Virus record (IMG/VR): IMGVR_UViG_3300017593_000141
Location: 1 to 24,053 of that record
Length of the DNA stretch: 24,053 nt
From: a virus
Direction: 5' to 3' (one strand)
The translations under genes and the position numbers were made by a program. Numbering within the stretch: position 1 is the first letter of the stretch; each line of letters starts with the position of its first letter. The notes under the pieces are model-generated. The model was not told the DNA's origin, did no database searches, and saw only the letters and a list, made by a program, of their open reading frames with translations. Shown piece by piece: positions 1 to 9,161 of the stretch.

Positions 1-1
1 C

Positions 2-1291
2 TGTATAGGTTTTAAATGTTCTATTAATGGTCTAAGTGGTTATAAGGAACTTATTAATCCAATACCTGCAACGATGGAATTGTACTATAAATGGCCATTT
101 CCTCAGTTATTGACAGGTGAAAAGTTTAACATTCTTGTAGTAAGAAATTCTTTCGATGCTAGTGATAAAATATATTCTTTAAGTAATGATTTCCAAAATG
201 TAGAATTTGTAGCTGATATAGATAAACATACCTATGGCTTTGGAACTATTATGGAAATGGCTGATTTTGGCAAGTATGTTTATTTAACTAATGGAGTTGT
301 AGGAATTTTCTATAACATCGATACAGGAGTTTGGGAAAGAATTACTAATAGTTCGAAAATTCCTATGATGAGAACCATTTGTAATTTCAAAGGTCAAGCA
401 ATAGGTGGTTGTGTAACTGATTCTTGGCAAGGTTGTGATGAAACTTTTTACATCTGGTCTAAGATTGGCGAGATGGATTTTTTACCTGATCGTAGAAATG
501 AATCTGGATTTCGACGCTGTCCGTTTGGAGGTGAAGTATTCCATGTTCGTAGATTAGGTGATTCAGTAATTGGTTACTCTTCAAAAGGAATAACTTTGTT
601 AAACCCAGTTGTTGTTCCAGCAGCTACTTTCAAATTCTCTGAATTATCTGACGTTGGAGTTATAAATAGAGGTGCTGTAAATGGTAACTATTGGAAACAC
701 ATATTTGTTGGAGAAGATTATATATTAAGGGAGGTTACATCTAAAGGTGTAAAAGAATTAGGTTATCAATCTTACATGGAGCAACTTGCTGGAGAGGACA
801 TTATAATATGTTATGATCCGTCTGAAAAGGATTTCTATATAGGTAATAGTACAAAAACTTTCTTGTTAACCAATTATGGATTAACAGAAATTAAACAACA
901 TCCTTCTGCAATATTTAGAATAAATGGCCAGACTTATGCTATTCCAGATAATGTAGACCAAATTAATGATTTAATAGTTACATGGCCATTAAATTTTGGC
1001 TATAGTGGTAAAAAAACTATATTTACAGTAGAATCTGATGCTGTAAATTTTGATAGTGGTAGAATATCTATTGATTATTACATAGATAATGCTTGGAAAA
1101 TTAGTAACTCAGTATTGATAAATCCTAATGGAAATATCAGAAAAGTTGTAACAAGTGACATGTTTAAAATAAGAATGATTTTTGAAGCGTTAGAGGATTT
1201 TAAAATTAGTTATATTAAAACAAGATTCAAAATGACAGATTTAAGGTCTATTAGAGGAATCTACGCTCCACCATTGAGAGGTCAAAGATGA
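2..1291 (+). CDS. Phage virion/tail-associated structural protein, 5' end cut by window
   Basis: The reading frame is open to the left edge: bases 2-73 translate without a stop into the first ATG at 74, so the real start lies outside the window and the ATG at 74 is probably internal. At least 429 residues are visible. The protein is rich in beta-strand-like segments with aromatic and glycine residues, for example the stretch around FYIWSKIGEMDFLPD. From memory this stretch resembles a widespread phage structural protein of the kind 'W-S-IG--DF-PD--NE-G', which may form a beta-propeller or a tail-tube accessory part. No signal peptide or transmembrane segment is seen. It ends in PPLRGQR, and its TGA overlaps the next ATG (ATGA). 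Being first in the virion block supports a head-tail or tail role; the exact structural part is not identified. Confidence 0.6.
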   Translation, partial: CIGFKCSINGLSGYKELINPIPATMELYYKWPFPQLLTGEKFNILVVRNSFDASDKIYSLSNDFQNVEFVADIDKHTYGFGTIMEMADFGKYVYLTNGVVGIFYNIDTGVWERITNSSKIPMMRTICNFKGQAIGGCVTDSWQGCDETFYIWSKIGEMDFLPDRRNESGFRRCPFGGEVFHVRRLGDSVIGYSSKGITLLNPVVVPAATFKFSELSDVGVINRGAVNGNYWKHIFVGEDYILREVTSKGVKELGYQSYMEQLAGEDIIICYDPSEKDFYIGNSTKTFLLTNYGLTEIKQHPSAIFRINGQTYAIPDNVDQINDLIVTWPLNFGYSGKKTIFTVESDAVNFDSGRISIDYYIDNAWKISNSVLINPNGNIRKVVTSDMFKIRMIFEALEDFKISYIKTRFKMTDLRSIRGIYAPPLRGQR

Positions 1292-1767
1292 TAAATAGAT
1301 TAACTCCTGAACAAATTTCTAAATTCTGGGATGTGATTAAATTCGCAGTTGAACAATCTCTGCCGCCAACTGTTGGTGAACATCCTGATAAAATGAACAG
1401 AATTTTAGCTGCAGCATTGAGTGGTAAGATAGATGTATGGGCGTCTTATACAAAGAATGAGAAGGTAAATAGATTTGAAGGAATAGTGCTTACAAAATTT
1501 CTATACGATGATGTTAGTGGAACAAAGAATATGTTAATATATTGTCTTTATGGTTATAGCAAGTTTGAGTCAACAAGTTGGAAAATTGGCTTGGAAACAT
1601 TTGCTAAGTATGCGAAATCTCGTGGATGTTCCAGGATTATAGCTTATACAGATATACCTTATATTGTTAACATAGTTAACAAATTAGGTGGTGAAGCTAA
1701 ATATATGTTTATTTCTTTTGATGTTAATAAGGTTGTTCAAAATTTAAACAATCTTGTTGAGGAATAA
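1288..1767 (+). CDS. GNAT-like acetyltransferase-fold phage protein
   Basis: 159 residues, translationally coupled to the upstream gene through an ATGA overlap. The C-terminal half (GCSRIIAYTDIPYIVNIVNKLGG and on) has the beta-strand, helix, beta-strand pattern of the GNAT N-acetyltransferase fold: a helix ending 'YAKSRGCSRI', a strand 'IIAYTD', then a helix 'IVNIVNKLGGEAK' and strand 'YMFISFDV'. A clear acetyl-CoA-binding Q/R-x-x-G-x-G/A loop is not obvious, so it may be a fold-only relative without catalysis. Proteins like this are often found between tail and internal virion genes in phages, where the role is unknown. The fold guess is fair; activity is not supported. Confidence 0.45.
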   Translation: MINRLTPEQISKFWDVIKFAVEQSLPPTVGEHPDKMNRILAAALSGKIDVWASYTKNEKVNRFEGIVLTKFLYDDVSGTKNMLIYCLYGYSKFESTSWKIGLETFAKYAKSRGCSRIIAYTDIPYIVNIVNKLGGEAKYMFISFDVNKVVQNLNNLVEE

Positions 1768-1772
1768 AGATT

Positions 1773-2729
1773 ATGAAAATAATAACTGAGTGTATTATAA
1801 GCATAAAAACTCTTGAAGTCATTTCTGAAAAATCATACGAATATGAAGGGCCTATAGCTAAATGCAAAGGTGGTGGCGGAAGTAGTTCTGGAAAAGTTGA
1901 TTATCCAGCACATATGAAAGAAGTTCAAGCAGATTGGTTGTATCAAACAGGTTCTGATCATATAACTATGTCAATGACAGATGTTATGAATGCAGCACTT
2001 GGCAGTTCACCTTGGGTTGATCAAGTAGCTTACGACACTGACAATGATGTAGTAGATATAATCAAAGCTTCTGATGACTTACAAACATTGGTTAGTTTAT
2101 TAAGTTCCAATAATTCCCTTGATTCTATAATGGCTGGTGTTTTAGATGATTCGTATATAGATGATGTAGTAAATGAATATGCTGAGGATTTAGATGCTAG
2201 GTTAGAATCTGAAACCTTGCCACGTTTTGAAGCTGGAATGCGTGATATAAATGCTGTGATGTCATCTGCTTTTGCCATTGGAAGAGCAATAATTGAGGAA
2301 AATCAAGATCGGCAAGTAGCTAAGTTCGCAGCTGACTTACATATGAGAAATGCTATTGATAATGCTATTAAAGTTATTGGTTTAAAGCTTGAATATCAAA
2401 AAATTGCGTCGGCTATGACTATCGAAGCTCATAGAATAAAAATAGTGTCTAAAAAGGAAGAATATGAAACTAATATGACTATAGATGAAAAAGACGCTCT
2501 GTGGGATCTTCAAGTATTCCAACATGGAGCTAATTTGTTAGCGTCTATAGGTAGTGGAGTTGCCGTACCAGGTGGAGGCAAAGGACCTTCACAATTACAA
2601 TCAGCTGTTGGAGGTGCTTTAAGTGGTGCTGCAGGTGGGGCAATGGTTGGTAATGCAATTCCTGGCATTGGTACTATAACTGGTGCTGTAGTAGGTGGAG
2701 TACTTGGTGCTGGATCTGCATTTTTATAG
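1773..2729 (+). CDS. Probable internal virion (ejection) protein with glycine-rich hydrophobic C-terminus
   Basis: 318 residues. A short N-terminal region leads into a GGGGSSSGKVDYP segment, a phage-typical motif that in relatives often lies near the start, so the first 30 residues may be a poorly conserved extension. The middle is helical and acidic (about residues 60-235). The last 60 residues are almost wholly Gly, Ala, Val, Ile and Ser with G-x-x-x-G spacing (GALSGAAGGAMVGNAIPG, then GAVVGGVLGAGSAFL). This glycine-zipper pattern is typical of membrane-inserting proteins. Its position among virion genes suggests a protein packaged in the head and inserted in the host envelope during DNA entry. 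The GAGG before the ATG overlaps the previous gene's end. Virion role likely; pore role inferred. Confidence 0.55.
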   Translation: MKIITECIISIKTLEVISEKSYEYEGPIAKCKGGGGSSSGKVDYPAHMKEVQADWLYQTGSDHITMSMTDVMNAALGSSPWVDQVAYDTDNDVVDIIKASDDLQTLVSLLSSNNSLDSIMAGVLDDSYIDDVVNEYAEDLDARLESETLPRFEAGMRDINAVMSSAFAIGRAIIEENQDRQVAKFAADLHMRNAIDNAIKVIGLKLEYQKIASAMTIEAHRIKIVSKKEEYETNMTIDEKDALWDLQVFQHGANLLASIGSGVAVPGGGKGPSQLQSAVGGALSGAAGGAMVGNAIPGIGTITGAVVGGVLGAGSAFL

Positions 2730-2737
2730 GAGGTTTT

Positions 2738-3901
2738 ATGGGAAATAGTGTTATAAATAATAAATTGTTGTTACAATATCTTTCAGCCGCAGGTGCTGAT
2801 ATTGCCAGTGGTAATCCAATAGGGCAAAATATAAATGCTGTAACACAACAACAGATAGGTGCTCAGAGTAAAGTAGATCTAATGAAAAAGATGCTTAGTG
2901 GGTTTTTATCATCTGGTGGAAAAATGTCTGTTGATGGTAAAGGAATTAATCTTCAAATACCACATATGCAAAGTTCGAATCAAACTCAGGGTGTTCAGAA
3001 TCAAGTTTCGCAAATTGCTCAGAGTGGTGTTCAAGGAGCTAATGTTAATAATAATGAAACAGGAGCTGGTCAAATCAATAGTTATTTCATGAATTTATTA
3101 TCGAGTTTCTTAAACCCTAAACAAGGCCAGTTAGAAAACATTACGCCTGATGATCTAGCTGGCCTTTCATCTTCAGACGTTTCTCAGGCGTTGCAAGGTG
3201 CTATTGATATCAGAAATTTAAGCAGAGAACGTCTAAATGCTGTTGTTAATGCTTTGTATAAGAATAAGTTAATGAACTATTATGATACATTGATAGGTAA
3301 AGAAACTCCATCTGTTACAATCCCTGGAACTGATATTAAACTTACAAGAAATGAATTCTTAGAATGGTACAAGAATGCTCAAAAAGATGAACGGACAGCT
3401 GCTATTAAAAACTTTGAATATGCAAAGCAGAATGGCTTTAAAGGTTCATTTGAAGATTTCTTAGGACGTGTTAAGACTACTCACCAAAAAGATTATGAAT
3501 ACTACGTTGAACAAGAAAAGAAAATGGGTAGAGAACCTGAGCCTTTTAATAAATGGTTGTTGGATGTAGCAAAGGCTGGAGGTATTAGTATTGGTGAACT
3601 AATCGGACGTAAAAAATCTATGGCCAATATAGCTGGGCAATTATACTTTAAAGATCCTAAATGGGTAGATGATTTAGATAAATACCTCAATTCTGAATCT
3701 GTGCAGTATGATATAGCTATGTCGGACGATGAAGAGTTAGCTAAAGCAAGAGAAGCTGTTATATATATAGAAAATAAAATAAAAGCAGGTGGTGGAAGAA
3801 TTTTGAAAAATGAATTATCTAAAGATGGAAGGACAATGACTTGGGTAGTTAAATGGCCTTCTGGAGATAAGGAGACTATCAAACATGATATCAGGCCTTG
3901 A
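2738..3901 (+). CDS. Probable internal virion protein, function unknown
   Basis: 387 residues, starting 8 bases after the previous stop behind a strong AGGAGG placed close (about 4-5 bases) to the ATG. The N-terminal half is low in charge and rich in Gln, Asn, Ser and Gly (about residues 20-115, e.g. QTQGVQNQVSQIAQSG), while the rest is charged and helical with many Lys, Glu, Asp and Tyr. No enzyme motif is recognised. Its last 17 bases overlap the start of the giant gene, whose ribosome binding site (GGAGATAAGGAG) lies inside this gene, so the two are probably translated together. The context points to an ejection or core protein; this is inference from position only. Confidence 0.45.
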   Translation: MGNSVINNKLLLQYLSAAGADIASGNPIGQNINAVTQQQIGAQSKVDLMKKMLSGFLSSGGKMSVDGKGINLQIPHMQSSNQTQGVQNQVSQIAQSGVQGANVNNNETGAGQINSYFMNLLSSFLNPKQGQLENITPDDLAGLSSSDVSQALQGAIDIRNLSRERLNAVVNALYKNKLMNYYDTLIGKETPSVTIPGTDIKLTRNEFLEWYKNAQKDERTAAIKNFEYAKQNGFKGSFEDFLGRVKTTHQKDYEYYVEQEKKMGREPEPFNKWLLDVAKAGGISIGELIGRKKSMANIAGQLYFKDPKWVDDLDKYLNSESVQYDIAMSDDEELAKAREAVIYIENKIKAGGGRILKNELSKDGRTMTWVVKWPSGDKETIKHDIRP

Positions 3902-6900
3902 TTTACTTAAAAATGAAGATAACAACAAAAATTCTGAAATCTCTGGACTTGATTTACTTAAAAGTAGAGAAAGTGAAAATGAAATTACTGGATTAGATTT
4001 ATTAAAAGATAAAACAAATTCCGCAGAACAATCACCTGAGGATAAGCTTGTAGAGCCTATAAGAAAAAAATTAAAAGAAGATGCTGTAAAAGATGATCTA
4101 AATAGTTCTGTGTTTAGCAGATATTTGACTCAGAAAATATTTCCTTCTATGGGCAAAGTTCCTTATGCTAGTGGGTATGACAGAGTTGAGCCATTAGAAT
4201 ATGGTATACATAACATGCCTGAACAGTCTATAATTGACAGATTAAAAGGCTGGTGGTATAATCCCGATGTTTCATCTAATAAAGCAAAAAATATAGTTGC
4301 TATTTCTGAACTTACAGGTATAGCACCTACTGAAGTACTTAGAAATTATGATGAATTATCTGCGAAATTATTTCCAGGTGCTTTAGTAAATCCTGGAAAG
4401 AAATTTACTGAAGGTGCTATGAATATGGGAGTAGGTATAGGATTGTTAACTAATCCTTTAGCCACTGCCTCAGCGGTAGGTACATTCTTCGGACTTGATG
4501 AATTAGAGAATTTGATAGTTTCTAAGTTAAAAGATAAACCTTATGAATTTCAAAGAGGTTTAGGAGTAGCTGATTTGTTAGAAGCTGAAGGTTTATCGAG
4601 AGATGCTCTTGAATTGTTAGACTTTGCTTGGAAAATTCCAGCTGTTGGATCTACTACAAGAATGGGCAGAGGTTTGCTTGGAGAAGTTGTTAAGAGGATT
4701 AAAGATAAAGGGAGTAAAATAAAGTTTATTAATAAAGTTAGTAAAGAAGTAAAAGAATCTGGCAAAGCACCTGATGAAGTAATTGTTGAAAAAGCTAAAG
4801 ATTTAGATATTGATTTAGAAACTATTGAAAAAGCTCATAAGAAAATTCTTGAGGTTGAGAAAGATAGAATTGCTTTAGAACCTGACAAATTCAAGAGTTG
4901 GATTGAAGAAGATTTAAGTATAAAGAATGCTAAAATTTTGAAAATTAAGCAAGCTAAAAAATATATTCTTGACGAGGCAGTTGATAAAGCTATAAGGAAA
5001 TTACCTGAGGGTAAGAATGTAAGAGGTTTAAATAAACTAAAAAAACCTGAACAGAATATCAAAGATTTGTATGAGTTAGATATGAAAACTGGTGAAAGAG
5101 AACCTATTGAATTTAGCACTGAAAAGTCGCCATTTAGAGAGCATGACAAAGATGCAACATCCGCTATGACAAAAATTTATCAAGAACATGAAAGATCTAT
5201 TTATGAAGATCCTGAGTTATTTACTGGTAAATTAGTTAATGATGTTAATAGATGGCTTGATGGAGATAGAAAAATACCTATTAGAAAAGTAAGGAAAGGT
5301 TTAAGTGAGTTGGCAGCAAAAGCTGATGAATTGAAAGACTTCTTTTATGAAAGTAATGAATATCCAAGTAATTTTATTAACTGGAAAGAAATGGTTGTAG
5401 AGGCTGCAAAATGGGCTAGGAAAGCTAAAAGAAAAAGTGTTGAGGAAGATGGTTCAAAATTTGAACAGTCTGGTGTTAAACTCAACATGATGATTCCTCT
5501 CGATGAAATCCCTAAAGTTGTAAAAAATTTCTTGAAACTTCCAAAGGTGATTGCTAGAGATGTTTATAGAAATAAAGAATTATTTACAAAAACTGGCTTT
5601 TGGCTTGGAAGAGATGGTAAATGGAGATTTGAGATAGATGATAGTAAAGTAAAGGTGAAACCAAATACAGCATGGACTCGAAAAGATAAATTTGGAGTAT
5701 ATGCAAAAAAAGATGCAACTATTAAGGATATTATAGATTATCCTGAATTATTTAAAGCTGTTCCTGAAGCTAAAGATATAAAAATAGAATATGGACCTCA
5801 TCTGCCTATGACTAATGTTGAAGCAGATTATGACTCTGCACGTAATGTAATAAGTTTCTATGGACGTCCTGAAAAGTATTCTATTCTTCACGAACTTCAA
5901 CATGCTGTGAATGATATAGTTGGGTCTAAATTTCTTGGAACTAATACAAATATTGAGAAAAGAAAATTAGAGGCCAAAAACACTTTACGAATACTTAAAA
6001 AGATAAGGCCTGAAGCTAAAAATGCAGAAATGGCAAGATTTATAGATCAAAATATTGAAAAAATTGAGAAGGATCTATCTAACAAAGCATATATTAAAGA
6101 TTGGCTACACTGGATGAATAGTAAATTTACAAAGTACGCCAAATCATTAGGAGAATCTGAAATAGCGTCAATTACTAAAATTCCCATAGAAGTTTCTACA
6201 GAGAATGCATTTAAATCTTATTTGAAAGACCCTGGAGAAATGGAAGCTAGGTTGGTCAACAAAAGAATGGATATGACTGCTAAGGAAAGGAAAAGAATTC
6301 CACCTTGGAAAACATTAGATGAAATGTTAATTACTGAAGGCCTTGGAGAGCAAAAACCAGGAGAATTTTTATATAGCGGGATTCCTACGAATAAAATAAA
6401 AGATGAGGTAATAAAACTTTATAAAAGCGCTAAGAAAAAAGGTGAGGAAGCAAGAGGGATTAAAGAACTTAAGTTTAAAAAATCTATTAAAAATGCAGTA
6501 GAGGAATATAACAGAGCTTTTATTGATAGGTCTGGGAATATCAGGAAAAGTTTAATCAAGAATTTAAAAAAAGATGGATATAAAATAGTTCAGTTATTAA
6601 CTCTTGCAAAAGGCGCTAATGCTAAATCTGCTGAAGTATTTAGACAAATGCAAAGGGAAGTTTACAATGGATTGAGTAAGAAGGAAAAGAAAATACTTGA
6701 TGATATAATATTTCATAGTAGGATTCTTGATATAGCAAAGTATAAAACAGAGAAGGATTTTAAAGAATTAAAAAAATATCCTCCAGAGGAAAGTGCTGCT
6801 TATTTGGAAATGTTTAGTGAAATGGAAGGGCTTTCGGAAGAAAGAGCTAAGGAACTATATCATGTAAATGAAGATGGTACAATAGGTGGAAGGGCAGGTG

Positions 6901-9161
6901 CTTATTTTGAATGGATGAGGTATGCATTAGAAGATATGTTAAATTCTGGATTGATTTCTGAAAAAGAATTTGATGAGTTAGTTAAGCATAATTATAGGAG
7001 ATTGAAAATAGCTGATGTAATTGATGAGGAAATTCCATCGCTGTCGAAAAAGAAAAAAATTAGTGTTTATGATTCTGGAGTTGAATCTCTTGCAAAGGGA
7101 CAAACAACAACTATTTTTGATAGAGATTCTAGAATAATGGCTTTAGAGGTTTTCAATAGAGCTTATGGCAGAATATTTAGAAACGAAGCTAATAAAAATT
7201 TAATTGAAGTAGCTAAAAAACATCCTGAGAATCCATTTGCTAGAGTAAGAGGAAAGAAAGATATTAAATCGGAGAAGAAGAAAGGTACTAAATCAGGAAA
7301 AAAGAAAGGTACTACAATTCCAAGAGGTTGGACTAGAATATATGCATTTGAAGATGGTAAAAGAAAAACTCTTTACATTTCACCTAAAATGTCAAAGGAA
7401 TGGTTAACAAATGATCCTGAAATGACATACAAGCTTAGTAATTTTATTAGATGGGCAAGTGGTTCTGCATTGTTAAGAACATTTGCTACAGGAATTAACT
7501 GGGGTTTTGCTTTAGCTAATTTACCAAAGGATGCTTTACATACTTGGATGGTAGCTAGAATTTTTGACGATGGAGAATGGAAGAGTGTTTATAGTCCTCA
7601 TTTTCCTGAATTTACACTACAAATTACTGGTGATTACCTTCGTGTGTTTAGAGATGCTTTGTTAAGAAAGGGTAGGTATATAGATTATATAAACGAAGGT
7701 GGTGGTATGGAATTTCTGGTTCATCAAGGTAGATTGTTTAAAAAGGGTAGGCATATAGAAAGTAAATTGGACAAAGTTCAGAATGTACTTGCTTACCCAG
7801 GTGAAACAAGTGAGTTGATGACTAGGTTGGCAATACGAGAGAGGGTTATTAGAAGGAGGGCTAAAGAATTAGGAATCAGTGTTGAGAAAGCTAGGAAGAA
7901 CAAAGATGTGACGAGAGAAGCTACGTTTGCTGCAAGAGATTATCTGGATTTTAGCCAGGGTGGTTGGCTGGTTAAATCTCTTGATAATGCAGTACCTTAT
8001 CTCAATGCATCTGTGCAAGCTACAAGAGGTTTATTTAGAGCTTTGAAGGATGATAAGTTAGTAGGGATGTATAAGTTAGCGCAATTAGCTGTTTTAGTTT
8101 CTGGAATTTATATCAATGGTAAAGTAAAAGATCCTAAAACAATGAGGGAATTGCAAGGATCAATAGATATGGAGAATAACATTTGTATTCCATTAGGTGA
8201 TCAATTCTCGTTTGTTGATAGTAGGGGGAATACAAGATATGTTTATTTGAAAGTTCCTATAGATTCATCACAGAAATTTTTTAAAACTTTCTTTGAAGCT
8301 TCTACGGATAAGTGGTTAGGAAATGAGTTTGATGTAGATAGAGTTGTTAAAGCACTTAAGTGGTTAAGCCCTGTTGATATTTCTAGCTTACCACCTACAT
8401 TTAGTGCATTAGTTGGTTATGTTACTAATAAAAACTTTTGGACAAATGAAGATATTTGGAAACGCACTGAGGCAAATGATTTTCCTAAGAGTAAGGAAGA
8501 ATTTATTCCTGGGAGGACGCCACAGTTGTATATTGACATAGGTAAAGTGACAGGCCTTTCACCGGAAAGAATGAAATATGCTGTTGAGGAATTAGTTACT
8601 AATGGAACAGTTTGGTCTTATTTACTTAATGGAGGTTATGAGAAAGCTTTTGGTGAATTTCCTAAGGGGAATAAAGAACAGCATTTAGCTGAGATTTTAC
8701 ACAGAATGCCAATGCTTAAGAGATTCATAGGAGTTACTAACCCTTATGTTAAGTATAGTAAGAAATTAAAGAAAGTTAAAAAAGATAATGAGTTGGAAAG
8801 GTTTGTTCAAAATAGAGGACTTGATTTAAGAGCTGAGGGTTATATCTTTGATGGAGATTATTCAAGGAAACAGGTTATAGATTATATTAAGAGTTTTAAA
8901 GACCTTGATGTAAGAAAGAGATTGTTGGATAGATTTGAATTTATTAAGAAGACAAAGAATTTAAAGAATAGGACCCTATGGATTACTTTGAAAGATTTAT
9001 CTCCAGAGGCAAGAGCTAAGTTTTATGTAGATGCTTTAAATAATGCCTCTGGAAATGAAAAGGAAGAATTGAAAAAAGAACTTGGGAAAGTTAGAGTAAT
9101 AAGTGGAATTGTTAGTCCTAGGTTTCTTCGTGAGGTGGGGAGGCTTCAGAAGGGGAAATAG
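3885..9161 (+). CDS. Giant virion-associated polyprotein-like protein with metallopeptidase-like domain
   Basis: 1758 residues, the largest gene here. The N-terminus has three near-identical octapeptides (residues 2-9, 19-26, 34-41), followed by long Lys/Glu-rich helical stretches. At residues 669-673 is HELQH, an HExxH zinc-peptidase motif in the context YSILHELQHAVND; GEMEAR at 784-789 supplies a plausible third ligand Glu, followed by MTAKERKRIPPW. This combination is known from large phage polyvalent proteins. A Lys-rich repeat lies near residues 1132-1144. The later part, with TSELMTRLAIRERV and then AARDYLDFSQGG and VPYLNASVQATRGLF, resembles the LPD38-type segment of such proteins. No lysozyme or polymerase motif was recognised. 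It is likely packaged in the virion and injected, with the peptidase acting on virion or host proteins. Its 3' end overlaps the opposite-strand gene by 44 bases. Confidence 0.65.
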   Translation: MISGLDLLKNEDNNKNSEISGLDLLKSRESENEITGLDLLKDKTNSAEQSPEDKLVEPIRKKLKEDAVKDDLNSSVFSRYLTQKIFPSMGKVPYASGYDRVEPLEYGIHNMPEQSIIDRLKGWWYNPDVSSNKAKNIVAISELTGIAPTEVLRNYDELSAKLFPGALVNPGKKFTEGAMNMGVGIGLLTNPLATASAVGTFFGLDELENLIVSKLKDKPYEFQRGLGVADLLEAEGLSRDALELLDFAWKIPAVGSTTRMGRGLLGEVVKRIKDKGSKIKFINKVSKEVKESGKAPDEVIVEKAKDLDIDLETIEKAHKKILEVEKDRIALEPDKFKSWIEEDLSIKNAKILKIKQAKKYILDEAVDKAIRKLPEGKNVRGLNKLKKPEQNIKDLYELDMKTGEREPIEFSTEKSPFREHDKDATSAMTKIYQEHERSIYEDPELFTGKLVNDVNRWLDGDRKIPIRKVRKGLSELAAKADELKDFFYESNEYPSNFINWKEMVVEAAKWARKAKRKSVEEDGSKFEQSGVKLNMMIPLDEIPKVVKNFLKLPKVIARDVYRNKELFTKTGFWLGRDGKWRFEIDDSKVKVKPNTAWTRKDKFGVYAKKDATIKDIIDYPELFKAVPEAKDIKIEYGPHLPMTNVEADYDSARNVISFYGRPEKYSILHELQHAVNDIVGSKFLGTNTNIEKRKLEAKNTLRILKKIRPEAKNAEMARFIDQNIEKIEKDLSNKAYIKDWLHWMNSKFTKYAKSLGESEIASITKIPIEVSTENAFKSYLKDPGEMEARLVNKRMDMTAKERKRIPPWKTLDEMLITEGLGEQKPGEFLYSGIPTNKIKDEVIKLYKSAKKKGEEARGIKELKFKKSIKNAVEEYNRAFIDRSGNIRKSLIKNLKKDGYKIVQLLTLAKGANAKSAEVFRQMQREVYNGLSKKEKKILDDIIFHSRILDIAKYKTEKDFKELKKYPPEESAAYLEMFSEMEGLSEERAKELYHVNEDGTIGGRAGAYFEWMRYALEDMLNSGLISEKEFDELVKHNYRRLKIADVIDEEIPSLSKKKKISVYDSGVESLAKGQTTTIFDRDSRIMALEVFNRAYGRIFRNEANKNLIEVAKKHPENPFARVRGKKDIKSEKKKGTKSGKKKGTTIPRGWTRIYAFEDGKRKTLYISPKMSKEWLTNDPEMTYKLSNFIRWASGSALLRTFATGINWGFALANLPKDALHTWMVARIFDDGEWKSVYSPHFPEFTLQITGDYLRVFRDALLRKGRYIDYINEGGGMEFLVHQGRLFKKGRHIESKLDKVQNVLAYPGETSELMTRLAIRERVIRRRAKELGISVEKARKNKDVTREATFAARDYLDFSQGGWLVKSLDNAVPYLNASVQATRGLFRALKDDKLVGMYKLAQLAVLVSGIYINGKVKDPKTMRELQGSIDMENNICIPLGDQFSFVDSRGNTRYVYLKVPIDSSQKFFKTFFEASTDKWLGNEFDVDRVVKALKWLSPVDISSLPPTFSALVGYVTNKNFWTNEDIWKRTEANDFPKSKEEFIPGRTPQLYIDIGKVTGLSPERMKYAVEELVTNGTVWSYLLNGGYEKAFGEFPKGNKEQHLAEILHRMPMLKRFIGVTNPYVKYSKKLKKVKKDNELERFVQNRGLDLRAEGYIFDGDYSRKQVIDYIKSFKDLDVRKRLLDRFEFIKKTKNLKNRTLWITLKDLSPEARAKFYVDALNNASGNEKEELKKELGKVRVISGIVSPRFLREVGRLQKGK
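3888..4007 (+). repeat. Three ISGLDLLK-type octapeptide repeats at the giant protein N-terminus
   Basis: Residues 2-9 and 19-26 read ISGLDLLK and residues 34-41 read ITGLDLLK, separated by charged variable linkers (starts 17 and 15 residues apart). The amino acids are conserved while codons differ (for example CTTGATTTACTT versus TTAGATTTATTA), which suggests selection on the peptide rather than a recent DNA duplication. Confidence 0.85.
7278..7314 (+). repeat. Short lysine-rich direct repeat in the giant gene
   Basis: The 13-base unit AAGAAAGGTACTA occurs twice, at 7278-7290 and 7302-7314, 24 bases apart and in frame. It codes for a Lys/Gly/Thr-rich low-complexity linker (KKGTKSGKKKGTT) between two globular parts of the giant protein. 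Confidence 0.7.

Noticed and set aside
2030-2278. Minus-strand open frame of 82 codons in the virion block
   Set aside because: It is a shadow of the virion gene at 1773-2729, low in complexity, with no ribosome binding site or neighbour on that strand. The same holds for the other opposite-strand frames inside genes.
8801-8830. TTTGTTCAAAATAGAGG, a partial match to the 20-base element in the giant gene
   Set aside because: Only the left half matches, and it is in coding DNA, so chance is the simpler reading.
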